In this document: positions 31,321 to 40,003 of the stretch, in pieces
How the letters are laid out: each line of letters opens with the position of its first letter
Numbering within the stretch: the stretch's first letter is position 1
The notes under the pieces: generated by a model
The model's input: only the letters and a program-made list of their open reading frames with translations
What the model was told of the DNA's origin: nothing
Databases searched by the model: none
Made by a program: the position numbers and the translations under genes
NCBI RefSeq assembly: GCF_030269445.1
Contig: NZ_BSTJ01000011.1
Span: 310,001 to 374,000, forward strand
Length of the DNA: 64,000 nucleotides
Source: Actinoallomurus iriomotensis
GTDB lineage: Bacteria; Actinomycetota; Actinomycetes; Streptosporangiales; Streptosporangiaceae
Reading direction: 5' to 3'

Positions 31321-32910
31321 TCACACGAGAGCCGCGGCTCCCTCCACCTGACGCCCGGCCCGTACGAGCAGGCTGAGCAGCGCGGCCACGAACATGATGC
31401 CGGCGCTGGCCGTGAACGCCAGGTGCATCCCGTCGATGAATGACAGGTTGCTGGCCCGGACCAGCAGCCGGGCCACCTCCGGCCGGGTGTTCGCGGGCAC
31501 GGGCGCGACACCCTGGGAGATGGCCTCCTTCATCAGGTCCACCTGCGCGGGGGTCGGCACCGGCAGGCCGGCCTCCTTCATGTGGCCCGGCAGCACGTTC
31601 GCCACCTTGGCGGTCATCACCGCGCCGAGCACGGACGTGCCGAGCGCGCCGCCGACCTGCATCGCCACCTGCTGGAGCCCGCCCGCGACTCCGGCCAGGG
31701 CGACCGGGGCGTTGCCGACGATGATGTCGGTGGCGGCCACGAGCACCGGGCTCAGCCCGATGCCGAGCAGCGCGAACCACGGCGTCATCGCCCAGAAGCC
31801 GGCCTCGACGCCGATGTGGGTCAGCCCGAGGAACGCGATGGCGGCGAACACCATCCCGGCGACCAGCGGAACACGCGGCCCGACCTTGCTGATCAGCCCG
31901 CCGGCCGCGGGGGAGGCCACCATCATCGCGAGCATCATCGGCAGCAGCCGTACGCCGGTCTGCACGGGGGACAGCAGGTGGACGCTCTGCAGGTAGAAGG
32001 TCAGGAAGAACATCCCGCCGAACATCCCGAACGCCATGAGCATCATCAGCACGGCGCCGACCGACAGCGGGACGGACCGGAACAGCCCGAGCGGCAGCAG
32101 CGGCTCGCGGGCCTTGGCCTCCCGCAGCACGAAGAAGGCCAGCAGCACGACGGCCGCGCCCAGGAACGCCAGCGTCTTCACGTCGCCCCAGCCGTACGAC
32201 GGCGCCTTGATCACGGCCCACACGAGCGAGAACAGCGTGCCCGACAGCAGCAGGATGCCGGGGATGTCGAACGAGGAGCCCCGGTCGCCACCGCGGGCGT
32301 TCACCAGGAACAGGCCGCCGACCACCAGGGCGACGACGCCGACCGGGACGTTGATGAAGAACACCGACTCCCAGTTGATGTGCTGGACGAGCAGGCCGCC
32401 GGCGATCGGGCCGGCCGCGGTCGAGGCCGCGATGCAGGCGCTCCAGATGCCGATGGCCAGGTTGAGGCGCTCGGCCGGGAACGCGGCCCGGAGGAGTCCC
32501 AGCGCGGTCGGCTGGAGCATCGCCCCGAAGAGGCCCTGGACGACGCGCAGGGCGATCATCAGCCCGATGTCCTTGGACAGGCCGATGCCCGCCGATGCGA
32601 GGGCGAAGCCGACGACGCCGATGAGGAAGACCGGCTTGTGGCCGAGCCGGTCACCGAGCTTGCCCGCGGTGATCAGCGACACCGCGAGCGCGAGCAGGTA
32701 TCCGTTCGTCACCCACTGCAGGTCCGGCAGCGAGGCACCGAGGTCGCGGGAGATCGCCGGGTTGGCGATCGCCACCACCGTGGTGTCGAGGGTGACCATG
32801 ATCACGCCGAGTGCGACGGCGATCAGCGTCAGCCAGGGATTGCCGTGCCCGCGTCGGGCCGTACGGCCGGATGCGGCGGGTACGGAGTGCTGTGCGACCG
32901 GCTGAGACAT
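31321..32910 (-). CDS. DHA2-family (14-TM) multidrug efflux MFS transporter
   Basis: The 529-aa protein has about fourteen hydrophobic segments. It has the DHA2/EmrB motifs: LDTTVVAIANPAI in helix 1, GKLGDRLGHKPVFLIG in loop 2-3, LRVVQGLFGAML in helix 4 and the motif C stretch GPIAGGLL in helix 5. It should export hydrophobic drugs with proton exchange. The ATG at 32910 follows GAGGGGGATGG. It is divergent from a TetR gene whose product is the likely repressor. Confidence 0.93.
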   Translation of the reverse strand: MSQPVAQHSVPAASGRTARRGHGNPWLTLIAVALGVIMVTLDTTVVAIANPAISRDLGASLPDLQWVTNGYLLALAVSLITAGKLGDRLGHKPVFLIGVVGFALASAGIGLSKDIGLMIALRVVQGLFGAMLQPTALGLLRAAFPAERLNLAIGIWSACIAASTAAGPIAGGLLVQHINWESVFFINVPVGVVALVVGGLFLVNARGGDRGSSFDIPGILLLSGTLFSLVWAVIKAPSYGWGDVKTLAFLGAAVVLLAFFVLREAKAREPLLPLGLFRSVPLSVGAVLMMLMAFGMFGGMFFLTFYLQSVHLLSPVQTGVRLLPMMLAMMVASPAAGGLISKVGPRVPLVAGMVFAAIAFLGLTHIGVEAGFWAMTPWFALLGIGLSPVLVAATDIIVGNAPVALAGVAGGLQQVAMQVGGALGTSVLGAVMTAKVANVLPGHMKEAGLPVPTPAQVDLMKEAISQGVAPVPANTRPEVARLLVRASNLSFIDGMHLAFTASAGIMFVAALLSLLVRAGRQVEGAAALV

Positions 32911-32952
32911 CCATCCCCCTCGATCGGTATGAGCGCGGTCTCCTCTGAAAGT

Positions 32953-33012
32953 TATGGCAGCTACTGACAAATGACAAACGTCTCCGAAGAGTCACTTGCT
33001 GTCATATGGCAG
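32953..33012. promoter_or_regulatory. Candidate TetR operators in the DHA2/TetR gap
   Basis: CTGTCATATGGCAG (32999-33012) is a near-palindrome with one mismatched pair. Its half TATGGCAG recurs as a direct copy at 32953-32960, exactly 52 bp (about five helical turns) away. The region is AT-richer than its surroundings. Confidence 0.5.
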
Positions 33013-33043
33013 AATCTGAAGGAGAAAGGGAGGCGAGAGCGCA

Positions 33044-33691
33044 ATGGCAGGCATGACCGACGCCCAGGTCGCCGGCCTGCGCGAACGCAAGAAGCAGCGG
33101 ACACGCTGGGCGCTCGTCGACGCCGCGCTCGACCTGTTCCTGGCCAAGGGCTACGAGGCGACCACGATCGACGAGATCGTCGCCGCGGTCGACGTGTCGC
33201 AGCGCACCTTCTTCCGGTACTTCGCCGGCAAGGAGGACATCGCCCTGTCCTTGCTGACCGGCTACGACACCCTCTTCATCGCGGCCCTGGCCGAGCGCCC
33301 GCCCGGTGAGCCGCCCGTGGTCGCGCTGCGGGCCTCGCTCGACGTCTCCCTCGACGCCATCCGCGAGAGCGACGATGCGGACACGGCGCGGTTCCGCAAG
33401 CTCCACCGCCTGATCGACGGCACGCCCAGCGTCGCCGCCGGGCAGCTGCGCAGGTTCGCCGAGACCGAGCAGGCCGCGGCGCGGATCCTCGCGCGGCGCG
33501 CGGGCGTCGACGAGGTGACCGATCCGCGGCCCCACCTGGTGGTCGCCGCGTTCATGTCGGTCGTCCGGGTGGCCTACGAGACCTGCGTACGGGACGAGAT
33601 CACCGAGCCCGCCGAGGTCGTGCCCCGCGTGCGCGGGCTCGTCGCGCTCGCCGCCGAGACACTGCCCGGCGCCTGGTCCGCGGTGCCCTGA
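33044..33691 (+). CDS. TetR-family regulator of the DHA2 pump
   Basis: The 215-aa protein has the HTH at residues about 18-65 (TTIDEIVAAVDVSQRTFFRYF), a motif form common among actinomycete TetR proteins controlling MFS pumps. The C-terminal domain (about 80-215) is helical and unclassified. The ATG at 33044 follows GGGAGG at about 8 nt. It faces the DHA2 gene across 133 bp holding palindromic sites and is convergent with the HelD-like gene, 4 bp apart. Confidence 0.9.
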   Translation: MAGMTDAQVAGLRERKKQRTRWALVDAALDLFLAKGYEATTIDEIVAAVDVSQRTFFRYFAGKEDIALSLLTGYDTLFIAALAERPPGEPPVVALRASLDVSLDAIRESDDADTARFRKLHRLIDGTPSVAAGQLRRFAETEQAAARILARRAGVDEVTDPRPHLVVAAFMSVVRVAYETCVRDEITEPAEVVPRVRGLVALAAETLPGAWSAVP

Positions 33692-33695
33692 GCCG

Positions 33696-35723
33696 TCAGG
33701 CGAGGGGCGCCGGAAGGTCGCGGGTGTGCAGCACGGTCAGGTGCGACACCGCGCGGGTCAGCACGACGTACAGCCGCCGCAGCCCCGGCGCGACCCCGCC
33801 GTCGCCGGGCGCGACGACCGGCTCGGCGTCGGCGATGTCCGCGGGTTCGACGACGATGACCTGGTCGAACTCCAGGCCCTTCGCCTGCGTCGCGGGCGTG
33901 AGGACCAGGCGCGCCCCGGCGAAGCCGTCGGTGAGCGTCACGTGGTCGAGCCCTTCGGCGGTCAGCAGCCGGGTGAGCGCGGGCACGCTCGCGTCGGCCG
34001 TGATCAGGCCGACCGAGCCCTCGTCGGCGAGCGCCTCCCGGCAGGCGGCCACGACCGCCGCGTCCGCGTCGCCGCCGTCGACCCGGCGGATCTCCAGCGA
34101 GCCCGGAGCGGAGCGCACGGAGGTCGGCGGGGCCAGCCCCGGCGCGATCGAGGGCAGCAGCCGGCTCGCGAAGTCGATGATCTGGCGCGGCACCCGGTAG
34201 CCGCGGTCCAGGACGGTGCGCTCCGCCTCCGGCTTGCCGAGGTGGCGCAGGAGCGTCGCCCAGTCGCCGACCGCCCACGGCGTCGTGCCCTGGGCGATGT
34301 CGCCCAGCACCGTGGCCGAGCCGGTCTCGCACCGCCGTCCCACCGCGCGGCACTCCATCGCGGACAGGTCCTGCGCCTCGTCCAGGACGACGTGGCCGAG
34401 GCTGGGCGTCCGGCTGATGATGTCGGCCGCCTCGTCCACCAGCACCGCGTCCGCGCGGGACCAGCGGGCCGACTTGGGGCCACGGGCGGGCCGGTCCCAC
34501 AGCAGCGCGACCTGCTCGTCGGCGTCGAGCAACCCGTCGGCCGCCGCGGCGAGGAAGTCCGCGTCGGACAGCAGCCGCATCACGACGCGCACGGGGTCGA
34601 GCGCCGGCCAGGCCTGGTCGACCATCGCCTTCACCGGCCGGGTGCGGCGCACGGCCTCGTGCGTACGGTCGTCGCACGCCTCGCCGGCCGACTCCATGCG
34701 GACGAGGATCGCGTGCGCGATGCGGTGGGAGAGCAGGTCGCGGCCCGCGCCGTACCGGACGCCGCGGGCCCGCAGCTCACCGGCCAGCTCGGCGACCTCG
34801 TACGCCGGGATCCGCCAGCGCCGGGTGCCGCGCGGCAGCACGAGCGCCTCGTCCGGCTCGCGCAGGTGGCTCCAGACCGCCCGCCGCAGCACCTCCGCCA
34901 TCCGCGCGTCGCCCTTGATCCGCGCGGTCGCGGGGTCGTCCCGCCCCTTCACCGGCACGGCGTCGAGGAGCCCGTCGAGGGTCTCCTGCTTGACGTTGAT
35001 CTCGCCGAGCGCGGGCAGCACGCCGCGGATGTAGTCCAGGAACGAGGCGCTCGGCCCGATGACGAGCACGCCGCCGCGGCGCATCCGCTCGCGGTGCGCG
35101 TAGAGAAGGTAGGCGACCCGGTGCAGGCCGACCGCGGTCTTGCCGGTGCCGGGCGCGCCCTGCACGCACAGGGTGTGCTCGGCGCCGGCCCGTACGATGT
35201 CGTCCTGCTCGGGCTGGATCGTGGCGACGATGTCGCGCATCGGGCCCACGCGGGGGCGTTCGATCTCCTCGATGAGGATGCGCGACTCCGCCTGCGTGGT
35301 GAAGTCCTCGTCCTCGAACGCGGTCAGCTCGCCGCCGGAGTAGCCGAACCGCCGCCGCAGCACGAGGCCCATCGGGTCGGCCGTGCTCGCCTTGTAGAAC
35401 GGCCGGGACATCGGCGCCCGCCAGTCGATGACCAGGGGTTCGCCGCCGTCGTCGTGGACGTGCCGGCGGCCGATGTAGAGGCGCTCGCCCGGATGGTCGA
35501 GGCGGCCGAAGAACAGAGCGGTCGAGGGGTCGTCGAGCAGCGCCTCCGCGCGCTTGGCCAGGTCGCGCGCCAGGACCTCCGCCGACACCCAGTCGCCGGC
35601 GGACGAGGCGTCGAGCGTGAGGACGTTCTCGCGCATCCGGCCCAGCGCCGCCCGGGAACGCCGGAGATAATCGCGCTCGGCGGTTATCTCGGCCTCGATG
35701 TCCTCGGCTTCCTGGGCAGGCAT
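33696..35723 (-). CDS. HelD/HelR-like RNA polymerase-associated SF1 ATPase
   Basis: The 675-aa protein has the UvrD-type split ATPase of HelD: Walker A GAPGTGKTAVGLHR near residue 205, the Walker B motif HVVLDEAQDLSAME, and the C-terminal motifs ATQAKGLEFDQVIVVEP and RRLYVVLTRAV. The N-terminal coiled-coil arm (EIEAEITAERDYLRRSRAAL-like helix) enters the RNA polymerase channel in known HelD. These factors strip stalled polymerase from DNA, and the HelR branch protects against rifamycins. Which branch this belongs to is not settled. The ATG at 35723 gives the family's usual N-terminus. No GGGGCTTGC-type rifamycin-associated element was seen upstream. Confidence 0.85.
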   Translation of the reverse strand: MPAQEAEDIEAEITAERDYLRRSRAALGRMRENVLTLDASSAGDWVSAEVLARDLAKRAEALLDDPSTALFFGRLDHPGERLYIGRRHVHDDGGEPLVIDWRAPMSRPFYKASTADPMGLVLRRRFGYSGGELTAFEDEDFTTQAESRILIEEIERPRVGPMRDIVATIQPEQDDIVRAGAEHTLCVQGAPGTGKTAVGLHRVAYLLYAHRERMRRGGVLVIGPSASFLDYIRGVLPALGEINVKQETLDGLLDAVPVKGRDDPATARIKGDARMAEVLRRAVWSHLREPDEALVLPRGTRRWRIPAYEVAELAGELRARGVRYGAGRDLLSHRIAHAILVRMESAGEACDDRTHEAVRRTRPVKAMVDQAWPALDPVRVVMRLLSDADFLAAAADGLLDADEQVALLWDRPARGPKSARWSRADAVLVDEAADIISRTPSLGHVVLDEAQDLSAMECRAVGRRCETGSATVLGDIAQGTTPWAVGDWATLLRHLGKPEAERTVLDRGYRVPRQIIDFASRLLPSIAPGLAPPTSVRSAPGSLEIRRVDGGDADAAVVAACREALADEGSVGLITADASVPALTRLLTAEGLDHVTLTDGFAGARLVLTPATQAKGLEFDQVIVVEPADIADAEPVVAPGDGGVAPGLRRLYVVLTRAVSHLTVLHTRDLPAPLA

Positions 35724-35858
35724 GACAGAACCCTTCCGGTCGGTGGGGGAGCGCAAAGTCACCAACTTAGTACGGGAGACGCGGCGGGCTCACCTCAATT
35801 TCCCCGCCGCCCGTGCGCTAAGTTCGAACGGGATCGAACCACCGCTCTGGGAGGTCAC

Positions 35859-36824
35859 ATGCGTGCGATCGTCATCACCGAGTTCGGCGGATCCGAGGTG
35901 CTCCGGGCCACCGACTACGAGGACCCGCGGCCGGGCCCCGGCGAGATCGTGATCGACCTCATCGCGAGCGGCGTCAACTATCGCGACACCTACGAGCGCA
36001 CCGGCGCGTACCCCAAGGACCTCCCCTACGTCCCCGGCCTGGAGGGCGCGGGCCGGGTCAGCGCGGTGGGCGAGGGCGTGACCGGCACCGCCATCGGCAC
36101 CGCCATCGGCGACGTCGTGGTGTCGGCCGACATCCAGGGCTCCTACGCCGAGCGCGCCGTCGTGCGCGCCGACCGCGCCGTGCCGGTCGGCGACGCCGAC
36201 CCCGAGCAGGCCGCGGCCGTGTTCCTCCAGGGTCTGACCGCCCACTACCTCAGCCACTCGACATACGCCATCAAGCCGGGCGACATCGCCCTGGTGCACG
36301 CCGCGGCGGGAGGCGTCGGGCTGCTGCTCACCCAGATGATCAAGCTGCGGGGCGGCCGTGTGATCGGGACGGTCTCCACGGAGGAGAAGGAGAAGCTCGC
36401 CCGCGACGCCGGCGCCGACGAGGTGGTGCGCTATGACAACTTCGCCGAGGAGGTGCGCCACCTGACCGGCGGCGTGCACGTGGTGTACGACGGTGTGGGC
36501 AAGACGACCTTCGACGACAGCATGTCGGTGCTGCGGCCCCGGGGCATGCTGGCCCTCTACGGCGCGTCGAGCGGCCCGGTGCCGCCGGTGGACCCGCAGC
36601 GGCTCAACGCCGCCGGGTCGCTGTTCCTCACCCGGCCCACCCTCGTCCACTACACCGCCACCCGCGAGGAGCTGACCCTGCGCGCCCAGGACCTGTTCGG
36701 CTGGATCGCCGCCGGCGACCTGTCGGTGCACATCGGCGGGCGCTATCCGCTGGCGGAGGCCCGGCGGGCGCACGACGACCTGGAGTCGCGCCGCACCACC
36801 GGCAAGCTGCTGCTCATCCCCTGA
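35859..36824 (+). CDS. NADPH:quinone oxidoreductase (MDR superfamily, zinc-free)
   Basis: The 321-aa protein has the GroES-like domain with GSGVNYRDTYERTG. The Rossmann fold follows with the nucleotide motif HAAAGGVGLLLTQM, then the downstream YDGVGKTTFDDSM. This is the QOR/zeta-crystallin type without zinc ligands. It reduces quinones or enones with NADPH. The ATG at 35859 follows GGGAGG. The 3' end overlaps the convergent NUDIX gene by 11 bp. Confidence 0.92.
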   Translation: MRAIVITEFGGSEVLRATDYEDPRPGPGEIVIDLIASGVNYRDTYERTGAYPKDLPYVPGLEGAGRVSAVGEGVTGTAIGTAIGDVVVSADIQGSYAERAVVRADRAVPVGDADPEQAAAVFLQGLTAHYLSHSTYAIKPGDIALVHAAAGGVGLLLTQMIKLRGGRVIGTVSTEEKEKLARDAGADEVVRYDNFAEEVRHLTGGVHVVYDGVGKTTFDDSMSVLRPRGMLALYGASSGPVPPVDPQRLNAAGSLFLTRPTLVHYTATREELTLRAQDLFGWIAAGDLSVHIGGRYPLAEARRAHDDLESRRTTGKLLLIP

Positions 36825-37218
36825 CCGGCGGGAGCACCCTCCACCGGGTCAGCGTCTCCACCAGGCCGGGGCTGGCCGGGAGGCGGCGCAGCTCCTCCGG
36901 GGCGACCCATCGGGCGTCGGACGCGTCGTCGCCGGGCGTGAGCGTGCCGCCCGTCACGACCGCGGCGTAGTCGTGGATGTCGTAGGTCACCCCGGCCGGA
37001 CCCGCGCGCTCCACCGACCCGACGAGGCGGCCCGGCGCGACGACCAGGCCGGTCTCCTCGGCCAGCTCCCGCGCCACCGCCTCGGCGTCGGACTCGCCCG
37101 CCTCGACCCGCCCGCCCGGCAGCGACCACAGGCCCTCACCCGGGGGATGCCCCCGGCGGATGAGCAGGAGCCGGCCCTCGGCGTCGTGGACGATCGCCCC
37201 CACGCAACGCACGTGCAT
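36814..37218 (-). CDS. NUDIX hydrolase
   Basis: The 134-aa protein carries a complete Nudix box, GGRVEAGESDAEAVARELAE followed by ETGLVV (about residues 38-63). All metal-binding Glu residues of the GX5EX7REUXEEXGU pattern are in place. It hydrolyses a nucleoside diphosphate linked to another moiety, likely in a housekeeping or detoxification role. The ATG at 37218 is the natural N-terminus (MHVRCVGAIVHD); upstream in-frame codons do not look coding. It is convergent with the quinone reductase. Confidence 0.9.
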   Translation of the reverse strand: MHVRCVGAIVHDAEGRLLLIRRGHPPGEGLWSLPGGRVEAGESDAEAVARELAEETGLVVAPGRLVGSVERAGPAGVTYDIHDYAAVVTGGTLTPGDDASDARWVAPEELRRLPASPGLVETLTRWRVLPPVRG

Positions 37219-37279
37219 GCCGACAGAATGCCCCCATGAGCGACCGCCGCGCACGCTCCGGGACGAAAGGGGATTCGGC

Positions 37280-37480
37280 ATGACCGCACTGGAGCCGTTT
37301 CAGGACAAGCGGATCCGCGACAGCATCGCGCGCCAGACGCTGCTGACGACCCTGGGCGTCGAGGTCGTCGAACTGGCCCCCGGACGGGTGACGCTGGGGC
37401 TGCCCTTCCGGCCGGACCTGTGCCAGCAGAACGGCTTCCTCCACGCCGGCGCCACCCTGATGGCGATCCCCCGTCCCTGA
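37280..37480 (+). pseudogene. Truncated PaaI-type hotdog thioesterase remnant
   Basis: The 66-codon frame reads like the first half of a PaaI-family thioesterase (PFQDKRIRDSIARQTLLTTL; LPFRPDLCQQNGFLHAGAT). It then breaks off after GATLMAIPRP. Full-length relatives are about 140-150 aa, and the catalytic helix after HAGA is missing. The ribosome site AAAGGGG is intact. The most probable cause is a deletion with frame change; no continuation is visible before the LacI gene. Confidence 0.75.
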
Positions 37481-37538
37481 CGCCCTGCGCGCCGGGGCAT
37501 CGCCACCGGTCATCGCGTTACAGTTGTCCTCTCAGGAA

Positions 37539-37546
37539 AACCGGTT
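37539..37546. promoter_or_regulatory. Weak copy of the LacI operator before the second LacI gene
   Basis: AACCGGTT, extended to the right as AAGT, lies 31 bp before the LacI start. It shares its core with the strong palindrome at 38613, so the repressor may also regulate its own gene. Confidence 0.5.
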
Positions 37547-37576
37547 AAGTGAGCGCCGGCACATGGGGGAGTCCGA

Positions 37577-38587
37577 ATGAAGCGTCCCACGATCGCGGAC
37601 ATCGCCCGGCGTGCCGGCGTCACCAAGAGCACCGTCTCGTTCGCGCTGAACGGCCGGCCCGGAGTGTCGGAGGCGACCCGGGCCCGCATCCTCGACATCG
37701 CCCGCGAGATGGGCTGGCAGCCGAGCCGGACCGCGCGGGCCCTGTCCGGCGGGCGCGCCGGCGTTCTCGGCCTCGTCGTGGACCGGCCGGCCCGCACGCT
37801 CGGCGTCGAGCCCTTCTACATGCAGCTCATCTCCGGCATCGAGGCCGAGCTGTCGAGCCGCGACACCGCCCTGCTGCTCCAGGTGACCGACGACGCCGGC
37901 GCGCAGGAGGCGACGTACCGGTGCTGGTGGGCCGAGCGCCGCGTCGACGGGGTCTTCCTCGTCGACCTGCGCGTGGACGATGAGCGCACGAAGGTCCTGG
38001 CCGAGCTCGGCATGCCCGCGATCGTGGTCGGCGGCCCCCACGGCCTGGGCGGCCTGCCGGGGCTGTGGAACGACGAGATCGCCCCGGTCCGCGCGGTCTT
38101 GGAGTACCTGGTGGCACTCGGACACCGGCGCATCGCCCGGGTCGCCGGGCTGCCCGGCCTGTGGCACACGGTCATGCGCGACGAGGCGTTCGAGCGGATC
38201 GCCCGCGAGCTGGGCGTGACGCCGTCCGGGGGCACCGCCGACTACACCGGCGACGCGGCCGCCCGCGTGACGCGGCGGCTGCTCGCCTCCTCCGCCCCGC
38301 CGACCGCGATCGTCTACGACAACGACGTCATGGCCGTCGCCGGGCTGGGCGTCGCGGCCGAGATGAACATCCGCGTCCCCGACCGGCTGTCCATCGTCGC
38401 CTGGGACGACTCGGTGCTCTGCCGGCTCGTCCACCCGCCGCTGACCGCCGTCGGTCTCGACATCGCCGCGTACGGCGCGGAGGTCGCGCGGCGCCTGGCC
38501 GACCTCGCGGCCGGCCGGCCGGTGACGAGCGCCTGCCACGCGACGGCGGTCCTGTCGCCCCGGGGAAGCACCGGACCGGTCCGCTGA
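37577..38587 (+). CDS. LacI-family regulator of the mannoside-type operon
   Basis: The 336-aa protein has the LacI HTH (PTIADIARRAGVTKSTVSFA, residues 4-23) with hinge near LSGGRAGVLGLVVD. The sugar-binding core ends in the usual IVAWDDSVLCRLVHPPLTAVGL. It heads a cluster of an ABC sugar importer, a glycosidase, a ROK kinase and ManA, which it should repress until an oligosaccharide is present. A perfect palindrome lies between the promoter elements of the ABC operon 26 bp beyond its stop. The ATG at 37577 follows GGGGGAG. Confidence 0.93.
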   Translation: MKRPTIADIARRAGVTKSTVSFALNGRPGVSEATRARILDIAREMGWQPSRTARALSGGRAGVLGLVVDRPARTLGVEPFYMQLISGIEAELSSRDTALLLQVTDDAGAQEATYRCWWAERRVDGVFLVDLRVDDERTKVLAELGMPAIVVGGPHGLGGLPGLWNDEIAPVRAVLEYLVALGHRRIARVAGLPGLWHTVMRDEAFERIARELGVTPSGGTADYTGDAAARVTRRLLASSAPPTAIVYDNDVMAVAGLGVAAEMNIRVPDRLSIVAWDDSVLCRLVHPPLTAVGLDIAAYGAEVARRLADLAAGRPVTSACHATAVLSPRGSTGPVR

Positions 38588-38606
38588 CGCCGTCTCACAT
38601 CACCTG

Positions 38607-38635
38607 TTGACGCTAAACCGGTTTAGTGGTCCGAT
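38607..38635 (+). promoter_or_regulatory. Promoter and LacI operator of the ABC/glycosidase operon
   Basis: TTGACG (38607-38612) is followed by the perfect 14-bp palindrome CTAAACCGGTTTAG (38613-38626) inside a 17-bp spacer and a weak -10-like TCCGAT (38630-38635). Repressor would occlude RNA polymerase directly. Confidence 0.75.
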
Positions 38636-38692
38636 GCATGGAACCAGAGCCGGGGGCGTCCTCACACGACTGACGGGTGACGGGAGACACAG

Positions 38693-40003
38693 GTGAAGGC
38701 ACGCGGAATCGCGGCACTCGCGGCGAGCGTCACGCTCGCCGCCGGGTTGTCGGCCTGCGGGAGTGGCGGAGGCGACGACTCGTCGCCCAAGTCCCTGACC
38801 TACTGGGCGAGCAACCAGGGCCGCAGCATCCAGCAGGACCAGCAGGTGCTGGGGCCGGAGCTGAAGAAGTTCGAGGCCAAGACCGGTATCAAGGTCAAGC
38901 TCGAGGTGATCGGCTGGCCGGACCTGCTCAACCGGATCCTCGCGGCGACCTCCAGCGGCCAGGGGCCGGACGTCGTCAACGTCGGCAACACCTGGTCGGC
39001 CTCACTGCAGGCGACCGGTGCCTTCCAGCCCTTCGACGACGCGACCATCGCCAAGGTCGGCGGCAAGGCGAAGTTCATCCCCTCGACGCTGACCTCGACC
39101 GGGGCGGCCGGTAAGCCGCCGGCCTTCGTGCCGCTCTACGGCCTGGCGTACGGGCTGTTCTACAACAAGAAGCTGTTCGCCGACGCGGGCCTGAAGCCGC
39201 CGCAGAGCTGGCAGGAACTGGTCGCCGACGCGAAGAAGCTCACCGATCCCGCCAAGAAGCAGTACGGCGTCGTCATGGAGGGCGCCAGCTACACCGAGGG
39301 CGCGCACTTCGCCTTCATGTTCGGCCGGCAGAACGGCGCGAACCTGTTCCAGGGCGGGCAGCCCGGCTTCGACTCCCCGCAGATGGTCGCCGGGGTGAAG
39401 CAGTACGTCGACCTGATGGCCGGGCAGAAGGTCGTCAACCCGAGCAACGCGGAGTACCTCAACGACGCCGACATGCTCAAGGACTTCGCCGCGGGCAAGG
39501 CCGCGATGATGATGATCCAGAGCTACGCGCCCAAGGGTCTCGCGGAGAACGGCATGAAGGCCGGGGAGTTCGGCGTCGTGCCGATCCCGGCGCCCGACCC
39601 ACTGCCGCCCGGCGGGCACAAGGTCAGCAGCCACGTCGCCGGCATCAACATCGGAGTGTTCAAGAACACCAAGAACAAGGACGGCGCCCTCAAGCTGATC
39701 GACTTCCTGACCAGCCCCGACGAGCAGAAGATCCTCGACACCCAGCTGGGTCCCCTGCCGGTGGTGCAGCAGGCGTACAACGACCCGAAGTTCCAGACGC
39801 CGGAGATCAAGACGTTCCGGGACATCCTCGCCAACGCCTCGGAGACCCTGCCGATGATCCCGCAGGAGGCCCAGTTCGAGACGCTGGTCGGCAACACCGT
39901 CAAGCAGCTGATCGCCGACGCCGCCGCGGGCAGGCCCGTCGACGATCAGACCATTCAGAGCCGCCTCGCCGCCGCGAACAAGAAGATGCAGTCCGGCGGA
40001 TGA
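38693..40003 (+). CDS. ABC sugar transporter substrate-binding lipoprotein
   Basis: The 436-aa protein has a lipoprotein signal (residues 1-21, lipobox LSAC). The cluster-B (MalE/UgpB-type) binding-protein fold includes QGPDVVNVGNTWSASLQATG and FYNKKLFADAGLKPPQSWQEL. It captures an oligosaccharide outside the membrane for the two permeases that follow. The GTG at 38693 is near the promoter, giving a leader of about 50 nt. It overlaps the next start by 4 nt (ATGA). Confidence 0.95.
   Translation: MKARGIAALAASVTLAAGLSACGSGGGDDSSPKSLTYWASNQGRSIQQDQQVLGPELKKFEAKTGIKVKLEVIGWPDLLNRILAATSSGQGPDVVNVGNTWSASLQATGAFQPFDDATIAKVGGKAKFIPSTLTSTGAAGKPPAFVPLYGLAYGLFYNKKLFADAGLKPPQSWQELVADAKKLTDPAKKQYGVVMEGASYTEGAHFAFMFGRQNGANLFQGGQPGFDSPQMVAGVKQYVDLMAGQKVVNPSNAEYLNDADMLKDFAAGKAAMMMIQSYAPKGLAENGMKAGEFGVVPIPAPDPLPPGGHKVSSHVAGINIGVFKNTKNKDGALKLIDFLTSPDEQKILDTQLGPLPVVQQAYNDPKFQTPEIKTFRDILANASETLPMIPQEAQFETLVGNTVKQLIADAAAGRPVDDQTIQSRLAAANKKMQSGG

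Noticed and set aside
33726-35858. Plus-strand open frame reading antisense to the HelD-like gene into the quinone reductase
   Set aside because: Only the part from ATG 35859, with a ribosome site and MDR motifs, is coding.
35724-35858. Rifamycin-associated element before the HelD-like gene
   Set aside because: I looked for the GGGGCTTGC inverted repeat and did not find it in this gap.
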